A DNA stretch of 64,000 nucleotides from an uncultured Algibacter sp. (GTDB taxonomy: Bacteria > Bacteroidota > Bacteroidia > Flavobacteriales > Flavobacteriaceae): NCBI GenBank assembly GCA_947499935.1, contig CANMQH010000008.1, positions 89,676-153,675 of the forward strand. Direction: 5' to 3'. A program made the translations under genes and the position numbers. Numbering within the stretch: the first letter of the stretch is position 1; the number at the start of each line of letters is the position of its first letter. Positions 17,438-26,712 of this stretch are shown piece after piece. The notes beneath the pieces are model-generated. The model worked only from the letters and a program-made list of their open reading frames with translations. It did not search any database and had not been told where the DNA came from.

Positions 17438-17692
17438 ATGAAAATTAGCACTACCAAACCTACTCTAATGCCAAAAGTATATTGTAATCTTTTTGGTCAT
17501 GATTATCAAGTTACTAGAAAAGTAACCTATCATGTAAAAGAATACACATGTTGTAATTGTAAAAAAGAGTTAACTACAGACAGTAATGGGAAACTGGTAG
17601 AGCTTACTGCTAAATTTAAAGAAATAAATGCTATTTTAGAACGCATTCATTCTGCAAGAATAGAACGTTCAAAACAAAAAATGTTTGCATAA
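17438..17692 (+). CDS. Small CXXC protein (DUF1660-like)
   Basis: 84 residues. A short N-terminal segment, MPKVYCNLFGHDYQVTRK, precedes a second Cys pair, YTCCNCKKELTTDSNG. The order Cys, His, then CxxC suggests a small zinc-binding knuckle and resembles the DUF1660 family, which is frequent in phage and chromosomal genes. The C-terminal third is a charged helix. It stands alone between the hydrolase gene and thiL. Function unknown. Confidence 0.6.
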   Translation: MKISTTKPTLMPKVYCNLFGHDYQVTRKVTYHVKEYTCCNCKKELTTDSNGKLVELTAKFKEINAILERIHSARIERSKQKMFA

Positions 17693-17756
17693 TAATAATA
17701 ATTGCTATTATCAACAATTAAATTGATATAAAACTCTCAAAAACAAACACATTTAT

Positions 17757-18803
17757 TTAGGCATTAAAATTTTTCCAGCCTTGAGCTTTAAGTGGAATTC
17801 TAGAATCTGCTCTAGTTACCAAATGCATGCCTTCTTTTGCTTCTTTCATATAGCCAATAATACTTAAATTAGGGTTGGCTTTAATTTTAGGAAAATCGGC
17901 TTGAGAAACCGTAAATAAAAGTTCGTAATCCTCTCCTCCATTCAGCGCCACTGTAGTGCTATCTATATTAAATTCTTCGCAAGTAGAAATCACTTGAGGA
18001 TCTAATGGTATTTTATCTTCATATAAATCACATCCTACATCACTTTGTTTACATAGGTGTATAATTTCAGAAGATAACCCATCACTTATATCAATCATAG
18101 AGGTTGGCTTAACTTCTAAATCTTTTAACAATGTAATAATATCTTTTCGAGCTTCAGGCTTTAATTGTCGTTCAACAATATAATTGTAAGGTTCTAAATC
18201 TGGCTGACTATTTGGGTTTACCTTAAACACAGCCTTTTCGCGTTCTAAAACTTGTAACCCCATGTATGCCGCGCCCAAATCTCCCGAAACCACCAATAAA
18301 TTATCTGGCTTGGCACCAGTTCTGTATATCTCCTCGTTAGCATTCACCTCTCCAATAGCCGTAACAGATATTAATAACCCTGTATTGGAAGACGTTGTAT
18401 CTCCTCCAATAACATCAATGTTATATATATTGGCTGCTGTTTCAATACCTGCATACAAATCTTCTAAAGCCTCTAAAGGAAAACGATTAGACACTGCAAT
18501 AGAAACAGTCACTTGAGTTGCCTTGGCATTCATGGCATAAACATCAGATAAATTTACGACAACGGCCTTATATCCTAAATGCTTTAAAGGCATATAGCTT
18601 AAATCAAAATGCACCCCTTCTACAAGTAAGTCTGTGGTAACAACAATCTGCTTATCATCAAAATTAAGTACAGCAGCATCATCGCCAATACCTTTTATGG
18701 TTGATGATTGTGTAATCTTAAAGTTTTTTGTTAAATGATCTATAAGTCCAAACTCTCCTAAATCACTTATTTTTGTATGCGATTGATTTTTATCTTCTAT
18801 CAT
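17757..18803 (-). CDS. thiL: Thiamine-monophosphate kinase
   Basis: Phosphorylates thiamine monophosphate to the active diphosphate using ATP. 348 residues, as expected for the family. The N-terminus GEFGLIDHLTK, GIGDDAAVL with its metal-binding Asp pair, TTDLLVEGVHFD, NLSDVYAMNAKAT, and VIGGDTTSS are characteristic. SMIDISDGLSSEIIHLC and ALNGGEDYELLFTV close the active site. It is a single gene, divergent from the lipoprotein operon that starts at 18878. No other thiamine genes are in the window. Confidence 0.95.
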   Translation of the reverse strand: MIEDKNQSHTKISDLGEFGLIDHLTKNFKITQSSTIKGIGDDAAVLNFDDKQIVVTTDLLVEGVHFDLSYMPLKHLGYKAVVVNLSDVYAMNAKATQVTVSIAVSNRFPLEALEDLYAGIETAANIYNIDVIGGDTTSSNTGLLISVTAIGEVNANEEIYRTGAKPDNLLVVSGDLGAAYMGLQVLEREKAVFKVNPNSQPDLEPYNYIVERQLKPEARKDIITLLKDLEVKPTSMIDISDGLSSEIIHLCKQSDVGCDLYEDKIPLDPQVISTCEEFNIDSTTVALNGGEDYELLFTVSQADFPKIKANPNLSIIGYMKEAKEGMHLVTRADSRIPLKAQGWKNFNA

Positions 18804-18821
18804 ACTGCAAAAGTAAGAAGC

Positions 18822-18829
18822 TAATTTTG
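18822..18829 (+). promoter_or_regulatory. -7 box (TAATTTTG) for the MbnP/MbnH lipoprotein operon
   Basis: TAATTTTG fits TAnnTTTG and lies about 48 bp before the first ATG of the operon, in the 74-bp divergent interval with thiL. Confidence 0.45.
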
Positions 18830-18877
18830 TTTTTACTATATTTATACGAAAACATAACCTATTTAGTTATAACATAA

Positions 18878-20140
18878 ATGCTACGCATGAAATCTCGAAT
18901 TTTAAATAAAATATCCTTTGCTTTAATTTTATTAATTGCTTTTCAAAATTGCTCTAATAATGATGATAAAGGCTCTGAAGAAACTATAACTAAATGTGAA
19001 AATGGTTTCGCAGGTATATACCCTTGTAATGGATACGATTTGTTGGCAAACATACCTACATCTAGATTAACATCAGATGTTAGTGTAACACTAGTATCTG
19101 TAAACGGTAATGATATTTGGGGATGGACAGATGCATTAAATGGAAACGAATATGCCATAGTTTGTACTACCAATAGTGCGGCTTTTGTTAATATTACCGA
19201 CCCTATAAACCCAATCATTTTAGGCAGAATTGATACAGAAACTGTTGATAATTCTTGGCGTGATGTAAAAGTATACAAAGACCATGCTTTTATTGTCGCA
19301 GATAATGCAGGTGCTCATGGTATGCAGGTTTTTGATTTAACAAGACTTAGAAACGTAGCTAATCCTCCAGAAGTTTTTACACCAGATTTTGTATATGATG
19401 GTATTGGCAGCTGTCATAATATTTTTATAAATGAAGATGAAGGTGTCGCTTATTTAGTGGGGTGCGATGTATTTAGTGGAGGACCTGTTTTTATTGATAT
19501 TAGCAACCCTACCAATCCTACCCAGCTAGGGGCTTATGCAAACGATGGCTATTCTCACGATGCACAAGTAGTAACTTATAATGGACCAGATACCGATTAC
19601 ACAGGCAAACAAATTTATATAGGTAGTAATGGTAATCGGTTTGGCACTAACAAAGTGGTTATTCTTGATGTTACAGATAAAACTAACCCTGCATTTATTG
19701 CAGATGTGAGCTATCCCAACCCAGGTTTTGCACATCAAGGTTGGTTTACAGAAGATATGACACATTTTATTTTTGGAGATGAATTGGATGAAACCAATAA
19801 TGGCACCAATACAAGAACACTTGTTTTTAATTTAACAGATTTGGATGCTCCAGTTTTATCCTCAACGTATCTGGGTCCAACATTAGCAGTAGATCATAAT
19901 GGTTATGTAAAAAGGGATACTTACTACCTAGCAAATTATAGAGCAGGTTTAAGAGTTTTAGATATCTCAAATATTAGCGCTCCAACAAATAGTATGATAG
20001 AAATAGGGTTTTTTGATACTTATCCTGATAATGATGATGCAAATTTTGATGGTGTTTGGAGTGTTTATCCATACTTTCCAAGTGGTAATATTGTTATAAA
20101 CGATATTAATCGTGGCTTATTTATTATTAAGAAAAGCTAA
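18878..20140 (+). CDS. Choice-of-anchor B family lipoprotein (beta-propeller)
   Basis: 420 residues; the lipobox region IAFQNC (Cys25) is followed by SNNDDK. A second Met at 18887 is an equally plausible start. The body has LVIVP-type beta-propeller repeats, each with VNITDPINPIILG-like strands (FIDISNPTNPTQLGAY, VILDVTDKTNPAFIADV, LRVLDISNISAPTNS) and conserved SHDAQVV and AHQGWFTEDMTHF. This is the choice-of-anchor B pattern. It opens a four-gene run of lipoproteins (gaps 14, 6 and 12 bp) that ends with MbnP and MbnH homologues, so it may be a surface part of the same copper-related system; that role is inference. Confidence 0.82.
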   Translation: MLRMKSRILNKISFALILLIAFQNCSNNDDKGSEETITKCENGFAGIYPCNGYDLLANIPTSRLTSDVSVTLVSVNGNDIWGWTDALNGNEYAIVCTTNSAAFVNITDPINPIILGRIDTETVDNSWRDVKVYKDHAFIVADNAGAHGMQVFDLTRLRNVANPPEVFTPDFVYDGIGSCHNIFINEDEGVAYLVGCDVFSGGPVFIDISNPTNPTQLGAYANDGYSHDAQVVTYNGPDTDYTGKQIYIGSNGNRFGTNKVVILDVTDKTNPAFIADVSYPNPGFAHQGWFTEDMTHFIFGDELDETNNGTNTRTLVFNLTDLDAPVLSSTYLGPTLAVDHNGYVKRDTYYLANYRAGLRVLDISNISAPTNSMIEIGFFDTYPDNDDANFDGVWSVYPYFPSGNIVINDINRGLFIIKKS

Positions 20141-20154
20141 CTGAATAAAAAATC

Positions 20155-21495
20155 ATGCCCCATTCTTATAAACTTACCCTAATAGTATACCTAGCCTTGG
20201 TCGTATTTTGTGGATGTTCTAAAACAGAAGACAATATAGACCCAAACCCAGTTACTAATAATATAGCACTAGATTTTGTAAAAACTTTAGGAGGCTCAAA
20301 AAATGAAAGCGCACAATCTATAACAAAAACCTTAGATGGCGGGTATGCCATTTTAGGCTACGCGCAAAGTATGGATGGCGACGTTACAACTAAAACTAAT
20401 GAATCTTTTGATTATTGGTTATTAAAATTTGACCAAAACCATATATTACAATGGCAAAAAACGTATGGGGGTAGTGATGATGATAGAGGTAGTGATATTA
20501 TACAAACCACCGATGGCGGTTTTGCATTAATTGGATTTAGCCAAAGTAACGATGGTGATTTAAACGAAAATGCTGGAAATGACGATTTCTGGGTAACTAA
20601 ACTAAATGCCTCTGGTAATATTATTTGGCAAAAAACATTTGGATTTCTAGGCACAGACTCTGGGTTATCCATAATTCAAACACATGATGATGGATTTCTG
20701 GTAACAGGTATTTTAGATGTTACTGCATCTAATGGACAAGGTAAAAATAGTAGTGTTTTACATGCAGGGGGTGATTACTGGGCCATAAAACTAGATGCTT
20801 TAGGCGAAAAAGAATGGAGCAAATTTTACGGAGGGTCTCTTTCTGATACACCTTTTGATGTCATTCAAACCAAAGATAATGGTTATATCATTATAGGCTC
20901 TTCAGACAGTAACGATGTCGATATAACAAACAATAAAGGCGCCTATGATTTTTGGATTATTAAAATATCCGAAACGGGCACTTTGCTCTGGGAAAAATCC
21001 TTTGGAGGCAAAGAAATTGACGAAGCTCATGCCATTACAAGTACTGCCGATGGTAATTACATTATTGTAGGAGATACTAGAAGTAATGATTTAGACGTGT
21101 CTAACAACAAAGGTGTAGCCGATGTGTGGATTATTAAAATATCCCCCATGGGCGAACTTATATGGGAAAAAACATTTGGTGGCACTAGTTTTGATGCTGG
21201 ACGCTCAATCTCAAAAACCCAAGACGATGGCTTTATAATTTCAGGAAATTCTAGAAGTGCTAATGGGGATGTTTCAAGCAATAGCGGACAAAACGATGCT
21301 TGGATTCTAAAAATTGACAATCAAGGGAGTTTAAAATGGCAAAAATCCTTTGGAGGTTCTAATATTGATTTTGCAAAAAACGCCATTCAGCTTAACGATA
21401 ATAGTATTATTGGGGTTGGAGAATCTAGCAGCTCTAATGCTGATATTATTAATAACAAAGGATTTTCAGATCTATTAATCTTTAAAATAAAATAA
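20155..21495 (+). CDS. Lipoprotein of ~50-residue beta-propeller-type repeats
   Basis: 446 residues; lipobox FCGC (Cys21) followed by SKTEDN. From about residue 40 to the end it is made of some eight repeats. Each reads roughly GxIxWxKxFGG, xDxAxxIxxTxDGGYIIxGxSxSNDGDV, then DxWIIKI; clear copies are WQKTYGGSDDDRGSDIIQTT and WEKTFGGTSFDAGRSISKTQ. Similar repeats occur in secreted Bacteroidota proteins, often with a type IX sorting tail, but none is seen here. It is the second gene of the MbnP/MbnH operon. Specific function unknown. Confidence 0.75.
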   Translation: MPHSYKLTLIVYLALVVFCGCSKTEDNIDPNPVTNNIALDFVKTLGGSKNESAQSITKTLDGGYAILGYAQSMDGDVTTKTNESFDYWLLKFDQNHILQWQKTYGGSDDDRGSDIIQTTDGGFALIGFSQSNDGDLNENAGNDDFWVTKLNASGNIIWQKTFGFLGTDSGLSIIQTHDDGFLVTGILDVTASNGQGKNSSVLHAGGDYWAIKLDALGEKEWSKFYGGSLSDTPFDVIQTKDNGYIIIGSSDSNDVDITNNKGAYDFWIIKISETGTLLWEKSFGGKEIDEAHAITSTADGNYIIVGDTRSNDLDVSNNKGVADVWIIKISPMGELIWEKTFGGTSFDAGRSISKTQDDGFIISGNSRSANGDVSSNSGQNDAWILKIDNQGSLKWQKSFGGSNIDFAKNAIQLNDNSIIGVGESSSSNADIINNKGFSDLLIFKIK

Positions 21496-21501
21496 TTTAA
21501 A

Positions 21502-22260
21502 ATGAAAACAGTTTTTTCTATGCTTTTAACGCTTTTGCTAGTATGTACATCATGCGGTAATGACGACAACTCTACTATACAAGCTACAAATATTACATTT
21601 AACTTCAACCATGACTGGGATGGTAATCAAGTTACAAATACAAATTTTAACACGTTAGATTTTACCAATGAAAATGGTGAAAAAATGAGTATTACCAAAC
21701 TACGATATCTAATTTCAGATATTGTATTTACTGACGAGAACGACATAGAAACCAGAATAGATGGCTACAACTTAGTTGATGTAACCAATGCTGAAGGTTT
21801 ATCGTTTACAGCGACTAGCGGTCTTGCTAATGGAACCTATAAAAATGTATCATTTACATTTGGGTTCAATAATAATGATAATTACCAAAATTACACCGAT
21901 TTAAATTCGGCATCATGGAATGTTCCTAGTATGCTAGGCGGAGGTTATCATTTTTTGCAATTGGAAGGCAAATTTATAGATAGCACTAATGATGAGGTAG
22001 GCTATGCATATCATGCCATAAGGGCGGTTGATAATTCGGTAAGTCCACAAAAATTTCAAGACACTTTTTTTGAAGTTAATTTAGGTGAAGTCACCATTTC
22101 AAACAATACTGTTTTCAATATAAACATGAATATAGCCGAATGGTTTAAAGGTCCAAATACATGGGATTTAAATGTACTTAATAATATGCTTATGCCAAAT
22201 TTTGATGCGCAAGTTATGATGTTTGAAAACGGACAAAATGTATTCAGTCTAGAACCCTAA
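21502..22260 (+). CDS. MbnP-like lipoprotein (candidate copper-binding protein)
   Basis: 252 residues; lipobox CTSC (Cys18). The MbnP-type fold is suggested by ITFNFNHDWDGNQV, LDFTNENGEKMSITKLRYLISDIVF, GYNLVDV and later SMLGGGYHFLQLEGKF, FFEVNLG and IAEWFKGPNTWDLN. In characterised MbnP proteins a conserved Trp is oxidised to kynurenine by the partner MbnH and then helps to bind copper. Here Trp occurs at 39, 139, 214 and 221, with His at 37, 150 and 171. The gene starts 6 bp after the preceding stop and 12 bp before the di-heme peroxidase gene, the expected pair. Which Trp is modified, if any, cannot be read. Confidence 0.8.
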   Translation: MKTVFSMLLTLLLVCTSCGNDDNSTIQATNITFNFNHDWDGNQVTNTNFNTLDFTNENGEKMSITKLRYLISDIVFTDENDIETRIDGYNLVDVTNAEGLSFTATSGLANGTYKNVSFTFGFNNNDNYQNYTDLNSASWNVPSMLGGGYHFLQLEGKFIDSTNDEVGYAYHAIRAVDNSVSPQKFQDTFFEVNLGEVTISNNTVFNINMNIAEWFKGPNTWDLNVLNNMLMPNFDAQVMMFENGQNVFSLEP

Positions 22261-22272
22261 TAATTTTATACA

Positions 22273-23340
22273 TTGAGACATTGGTTAGCATATGCTAAAG
22301 TTCTTATTGTTTTTATTTGCATTTCGTGTTCAAATGAAGACACAGCACAATACACGCCCACACCAACGCAATTACAAATCCCTAAATTATTTGAAGATAA
22401 TATTTTAAACCCTGTTATTCCTCTAAATAACCCACAAACTGTAGAAGGTATTTCCCTTGGCAAAAAATTATTTTTCGACCCTATTTTATCTAGAGACAAC
22501 ACAATAGCCTGTGCAGATTGCCATAATCCAAAGCATGCTTTTACCGATCCTAACAGATTTAGCGATGGTGTTGATGGTCTTTTAGGCTCACGAAACTCAA
22601 TGCCACTTTTTAACCTAGCATGGAATTACGACGAAAAATTCTTTTGGGACGGTAGTTCTTTTAGTATAGAACATCAAGCTTTTGCTCCAGTAACAAATCC
22701 TATTGAAATGGCTAATACTTGGCCTACAGTTGAAGAAAAACTTATACAGCATCCAGAATATCCAGAGCTATTTAAACAAGCTTTTGGAGCATCAACAATA
22801 GATTCTACTCTTGTCACTAGAGCAATAGCACAATTTGAACGCACTTTAATTTCATCTAATTCAAAATTTGATAAACACCTCCTTGGTGAAACCACTTTAA
22901 CGTCTGAAGAGCTTAATGGATTTAATGTTTTTATGGACGAAACTCGAGGTGACTGCTTCCATTGCCATGGCAGCGACAAGAATCCGTTGTGGACCGACAA
23001 CGCTTTTCATAACAACGGTTTAGATAATACATTTACAGATTTAGGCTTAGGTAATATAACAGGTGACCCTGCGGATAATGGCAAATTTAAATCGCCCTCA
23101 CTTAGAAACCTAGCTTTTACAGCACCCTACATGCACGATGGTAGGTTTCTAACACTTGAAGATGTTATTAATCACTACAGCGAAGGCTTAAAAAACTCTC
23201 CAACTATAGATCCATTAATGAAGAAAGTAGCTCAAGGTGGTGTTCGTTTAACTTCAAAAGACAAGGCCGATTTAAAGGCTTTTCTTTTAACACTTACTGA
23301 TCAAGAATTTATAAGCAATCCCAACTTTATCAGTCCATAA
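22273..23340 (+). CDS. MbnH-like di-heme cytochrome c peroxidase-family lipoprotein
   Basis: 355 residues, starting at a TTG. In-frame stop TAA at 22261 leaves no ATG ahead of the signal peptide, whose lipobox is CISC (Cys19). Two haem-attachment sites are present: CADCH at 80-84 and CFHCH at 228-232. LGKKLFFDPILSRDNTIAC, AFAPVTNPIEMA and FTAPYMHDGRFLTLEDVINHY are typical of the bacterial CCP/MauG superfamily. MauG-like MbnH enzymes oxidise a Trp in MbnP. Being directly downstream of the MbnP-like gene makes MbnH the better reading than a plain peroxidase, but the residues that separate the two were not modelled. Confidence 0.85.
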   Translation: MRHWLAYAKVLIVFICISCSNEDTAQYTPTPTQLQIPKLFEDNILNPVIPLNNPQTVEGISLGKKLFFDPILSRDNTIACADCHNPKHAFTDPNRFSDGVDGLLGSRNSMPLFNLAWNYDEKFFWDGSSFSIEHQAFAPVTNPIEMANTWPTVEEKLIQHPEYPELFKQAFGASTIDSTLVTRAIAQFERTLISSNSKFDKHLLGETTLTSEELNGFNVFMDETRGDCFHCHGSDKNPLWTDNAFHNNGLDNTFTDLGLGNITGDPADNGKFKSPSLRNLAFTAPYMHDGRFLTLEDVINHYSEGLKNSPTIDPLMKKVAQGGVRLTSKDKADLKAFLLTLTDQEFISNPNFISP

Positions 23341-23405
23341 TAAAAAGCTATAAAACTATATGCTAATATAATGTTAGGTTGTGTGGTAATCCATGACTTA
23401 TATTG

Positions 23406-23413
23406 TATATTTG
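23406..23413 (+). promoter_or_regulatory. -7 box (TATATTTG) for the SUF locus
   Basis: TATATTTG fits TAnnTTTG and lies 64 bp before the first SUF ATG. A TTG at 23379-23381 is 24 bp upstream, longer than the ideal spacing. Confidence 0.45.
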
Positions 23414-23477
23414 TGCTCTATTTAGAAACCGTCTTAATAGAATACGCTAAGACATTCTAAATCTAATAATTAATGAT

Positions 23478-23807
23478 ATGATTAAAGTTTCTGAAACAGC
23501 TAAGAAAAAAGTTATCGAGCTTATGCAAGATGGCGGCTATAGCCCTACCCAAGATTTTGTACGTGTTGGTGTTAAAAGCGGTGGTTGTTCTGGTTTATCT
23601 TACGACTTAAAATTTGATAAGGAAAACCAAGAAGATGATAAAGTGTTTGAAGATAATGATATAAAAATTATTGTGGACAAAAAAAGTTTCCTTTACCTAA
23701 TTGGTACTACACTTGAGTATTCGGGTGGTCTAAACGGAACAGGATTTGTTTTTAACAACCCAAATGCAAACCGTACTTGTGGTTGTGGCGAATCATTTTC
23801 CTTATAA
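23478..23807 (+). CDS. sufA: A-type iron-sulfur carrier (HesB/IscA/SufA family)
   Basis: A 109-residue cytosolic Fe-S carrier or scaffold. The three conserved cysteines are Cys37 in GGCSGLSY and Cys101/Cys103 in the C-terminal CGCGES. It opens the SUF locus, 53 bp before sufB, and probably passes clusters made by SufBCD to apo-proteins. Some databases would only call it an iron-sulfur assembly accessory protein; the symbol follows genomic context. Confidence 0.92.
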   Translation: MIKVSETAKKKVIELMQDGGYSPTQDFVRVGVKSGGCSGLSYDLKFDKENQEDDKVFEDNDIKIIVDKKSFLYLIGTTLEYSGGLNGTGFVFNNPNANRTCGCGESFSL

Positions 23808-23810
23808 AAG

Positions 23811-23850
23811 CACACCCCAATCCTCTCCAAAAAGAAGGCGCTTTCAAATA
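23811..23850. repeat. Short intergenic element, flavobacterial CACCCCAATCCTCTCC type
   Basis: CACACCCCAATCCTCTCC followed by AAAAAGAAGG is C-rich against an A+T-rich background and fills most of the 53-bp gap before sufB. From memory it resembles a degenerate copy of a short intergenic repeat frequent in Flavobacteriaceae. No second copy is seen in this window. Confidence 0.35.
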
Positions 23851-23860
23851 GTAAAAAATT

Positions 23861-25309
23861 ATGAGTAAATATACAGAAGACGATTTAAGAGAAGAATTAA
23901 AAACCAAGGAATACGAATATGGTTTTTATACCGATATAGAATCTGATACATTCCCAAATGGCTTAAATGAAGATATTGTGCGTGCTATTTCTAAAAAGAA
24001 AGAAGAACCACAATGGATGACCGACTGGAGGCTGGAAGCCTTTAGAATTTGGAAAGATATGGAAGAACCAGAGTGGGCTAATGTACACTATAAAAAGCCC
24101 GACTTTCAAGCAATTGCATATTATTCAGCTCCTGCATCTATAGATCCTAATAAAACATTAGACGATGTAGATCCAGATTTGCTAGCGATGTATAAAAAGC
24201 TAGGAATTTCAATCGATGAGCAAAAAAAAATGAATAACGTTGCGATGGATATTGTGGTAGATTCTGTTTCAGTTGCAACAACTTTCAAAAAAACTTTAGG
24301 AGAAAAAGGTATTATTTTCATGAGTATCTCTGAAGCTATAAAAGAGCATCCAGAATTGGTGAAGAAATATATTGGGACTGTGGTTCCAACAAAAGATAAT
24401 TTTTATGCCGCATTAAATTCAGCGGTATTTAGCGATGGCTCGTTTTGTTATATTCCAAAGGGTGTTAGATGTCCAATGGAGCTTTCTACGTACTTTAGAA
24501 TTAATCAAGGAGGAACAGGACAATTTGAGCGTACTTTGCTTATTGCAGACGAAGATAGTTATGTTAGTTATTTAGAAGGTTGTACTGCACCAAGTAGAGA
24601 TGAGAACCAGTTACATGCAGCTGTTGTAGAGCTTATTGCTTTAGATGGTGCCGAAATTAAATACTCAACTGTTCAAAACTGGTATCCAGGAAATGCCGAA
24701 GGTAAAGGAGGTGTATTCAACTTTGTTACAAAAAGAGGCATCTGCGAAAAAAATGCAAAAATATCTTGGACACAAGTAGAAACTGGTAGTGCCGTAACTT
24801 GGAAATATCCAAGTTGTATTTTAAAAGGCGACAACTCCGTTGGCGAGTTTTACTCTATAGCAGTAACCAACAATTTCCAACAAGCAGACACAGGTACCAA
24901 AATGGTTCATTTGGGTAAAAACACGAAATCAACCATTATTTCAAAAGGGATTTCTGCGGGCAAATCGCAAAATAGTTATCGTGGTTTAGTGCAAATAAAT
25001 TCGCGCGCAGAAAATGCTCGTAATTTTTCGCAATGTGATAGTTTACTTATGGGTAATGAATGTGGTGCACACACATTTCCATACATTGAGGCAAAAAACA
25101 AATCAGCTAAAATAGAGCACGAAGCTACAACCAGTAAAATTGGAGAAGACCAAATCTTTTACTGCAACCAACGTGGTATAGATACAGAAAAAGCTATTGC
25201 TTTAATTGTAAATGGATTTAGTAAAGAGGTTTTAAACAAACTCCCTATGGAGTTTGCCGTAGAAGCTCAAAAATTATTAGAGATAAGCTTAGAAGGTAGT
25301 GTTGGTTAA
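23861..25309 (+). CDS. sufB: Fe-S cluster assembly protein SufB
   Basis: 482 residues; the scaffold component of the SufBC2D complex on which clusters are built. Recognised from [66 protein letters not shown], and the C-terminal core [32 protein letters not shown] followed by [21 protein letters not shown]. The conserved Cys in FSQCDSL is the expected sulfur/cluster position. It is separated from sufC by a small lipoprotein gene, an arrangement worth noting but not rare in Flavobacteria. Confidence 0.97.
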   Translation: MSKYTEDDLREELKTKEYEYGFYTDIESDTFPNGLNEDIVRAISKKKEEPQWMTDWRLEAFRIWKDMEEPEWANVHYKKPDFQAIAYYSAPASIDPNKTLDDVDPDLLAMYKKLGISIDEQKKMNNVAMDIVVDSVSVATTFKKTLGEKGIIFMSISEAIKEHPELVKKYIGTVVPTKDNFYAALNSAVFSDGSFCYIPKGVRCPMELSTYFRINQGGTGQFERTLLIADEDSYVSYLEGCTAPSRDENQLHAAVVELIALDGAEIKYSTVQNWYPGNAEGKGGVFNFVTKRGICEKNAKISWTQVETGSAVTWKYPSCILKGDNSVGEFYSIAVTNNFQQADTGTKMVHLGKNTKSTIISKGISAGKSQNSYRGLVQINSRAENARNFSQCDSLLMGNECGAHTFPYIEAKNKSAKIEHEATTSKIGEDQIFYCNQRGIDTEKAIALIVNGFSKEVLNKLPMEFAVEAQKLLEISLEGSVG

Positions 25310-25419
25310 TGCTTTCTCAATCAAAATTAAGCATTAAAAACTATCAAAAAAAGTAATTTTTTAATAAAGTAAACGTTGTTTGGAGTGTAAATCAATAACT
25401 TCAATAAACTAAAATCAAA

Positions 25420-25824
25420 ATGAAAAAAACACTTTTTATCGCATGTATTATGCTAATAAGCATAGCTTGCAAGAACGAAAACAAATCAAATCAGGAAGAG
25501 ACTCTAGTCGATAATATAGAAAACCAAAGTGATGACTTAACACTTATAAAGGGTGAGTTTGTTTATTATGATGATGCAGCAGTATTACAGTCATATGACG
25601 AAATTTATGGTGTATTCATAACAGACAAAATGCTAGAACTTAGCAAACAAGCCCAGGCTCATAAAAAATTACCAACCGATATGGTTTTAGTAGAAGTTAA
25701 AGCCAAAGTTACTAAACAAAAAGACGAAAAAATCCTTTGGGATAATAAAGCCGAAATTATTGAAATATTAAGTGTTTCGGCTATAGATAAAGAAAACAAC
25801 AATATAGTAAAATTAGGAAAATAA
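25420..25824 (+). CDS. Small lipoprotein within the SUF locus (NlpE C-terminal-like)
   Basis: 134 residues; lipobox SIAC (Cys17). Residues about 42-128 read [24 protein letters not shown], then [11 protein letters not shown] and IIEILSVSA. The layout resembles the OB-like C-terminal domain of NlpE/COG3015 lipoproteins, where a coloured, short beta-barrel follows a displayed Ala-Ala motif; this is a guess from pattern only. It begins 110 bp after sufB and stops 4 bp before sufC, so it is cotranscribed with sufC. A link with Fe-S assembly is not evident, because the product is exported. Confidence 0.5.
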   Translation: MKKTLFIACIMLISIACKNENKSNQEETLVDNIENQSDDLTLIKGEFVYYDDAAVLQSYDEIYGVFITDKMLELSKQAQAHKKLPTDMVLVEVKAKVTKQKDEKILWDNKAEIIEILSVSAIDKENNNIVKLGK

Positions 25825-25828
25825 TAGG

Positions 25829-26581
25829 ATGTTAAAAATTAACGATTTACACGCTAGTATTGAAGATAAAAGTATCTTAAAAGGTATTAACCTTGAAGTG
25901 AAAGCAGGAGAAGTTCATGCTATTATGGGGCCCAATGGTTCTGGAAAAAGCACATTAGCCTCTGTAATTGCAGGAAAAGAAGATTACGAAGTTACCAAAG
26001 GTAATATTACGCTAAATAACGAAGATATAGATGAATTGGCGGCCGAAGAGCGTGCTCATAAAGGCATTTTCTTATCATTTCAATATCCTGTTGAAATTCC
26101 AGGAGTATCCGTTACTAACTTTATAAAAACTGCCATAAACGAAACGCGTAAAGCTAAGGGTTTAGAAGATATGCCTGCTAAAGAGATGCTTAAGCTTATT
26201 CGAGAAAAATCGGAGCTTCTAGAAATTGATCGTAAATTTTTATCACGATCTTTAAACGAAGGTTTTTCTGGTGGAGAGAAAAAACGTAATGAGATTTTTC
26301 AAATGGCTATGTTAGAACCTAAATTAGCTATTTTAGACGAAACAGATTCTGGTTTAGATATTGATGCCTTACGCATTGTTGCCAATGGTGTTAACAAACT
26401 AAAAAGCAAAGACAATGCTGTAGTCGTTATTACGCATTACCAACGCTTATTAGACCATATTGTACCAGATTTTGTACATGTACTTTATAATGGTAGGATT
26501 GTGAAATCTGGAGGAAAAGAGCTCGCTCACGAATTAGAAGAAAAGGGTTACGATTGGATTAAAGAAGAAGTAAACGCCTAA
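25829..26581 (+). CDS. sufC: Fe-S cluster assembly ATPase SufC
   Basis: 250 residues; the ABC-type ATPase of SufBC2D. Walker A is GPNGSGKST near residue 34, the ABC signature region is [14 protein letters not shown], Walker B is [13 protein letters not shown], and the switch His lies in [13 protein letters not shown]. The SufC-specific segment [14 protein letters not shown] replaces the Q-loop of transporters. No membrane segments. Its ATG follows the lipoprotein stop by 4 bp. Confidence 0.97.
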   Translation: MLKINDLHASIEDKSILKGINLEVKAGEVHAIMGPNGSGKSTLASVIAGKEDYEVTKGNITLNNEDIDELAAEERAHKGIFLSFQYPVEIPGVSVTNFIKTAINETRKAKGLEDMPAKEMLKLIREKSELLEIDRKFLSRSLNEGFSGGEKKRNEIFQMAMLEPKLAILDETDSGLDIDALRIVANGVNKLKSKDNAVVVITHYQRLLDHIVPDFVHVLYNGRIVKSGGKELAHELEEKGYDWIKEEVNA

Positions 26582-26584
26582 AAG

Positions 26585-26630
26585 AATGTTTATGCAGTAG
26601 GTATTTTACTTATATACTACAGTAAACATT
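26585..26630 (+). other. Inverted repeat in the sufC-sufD gap
   Basis: AATGTTTATGCAGTAG pairs with CTACAGTAAACATT with two small mismatches, around an A+T loop. No T run follows, so it is not a normal terminator. It could be an mRNA processing or stability element in the 131-bp gap. Confidence 0.4.
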
Positions 26631-26712
26631 AAAATATAAAATATTAGTAAACAGTCCATCACTTAGTTCTCATTTATAAAAACTAAGATTGTGTACTGAA
26701 AACTGAATAACA

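Noticed and set aside
17438..17692. Prophage remnant
   Set aside because: The small CXXC protein resembles a family also found in phages, but no other phage gene is near.
22273..23340. Classical cytochrome c peroxidase
   Set aside because: The motifs fit the superfamily, but the adjacent MbnP-like gene makes MbnH the better reading; kept as an alternative in the annotation.
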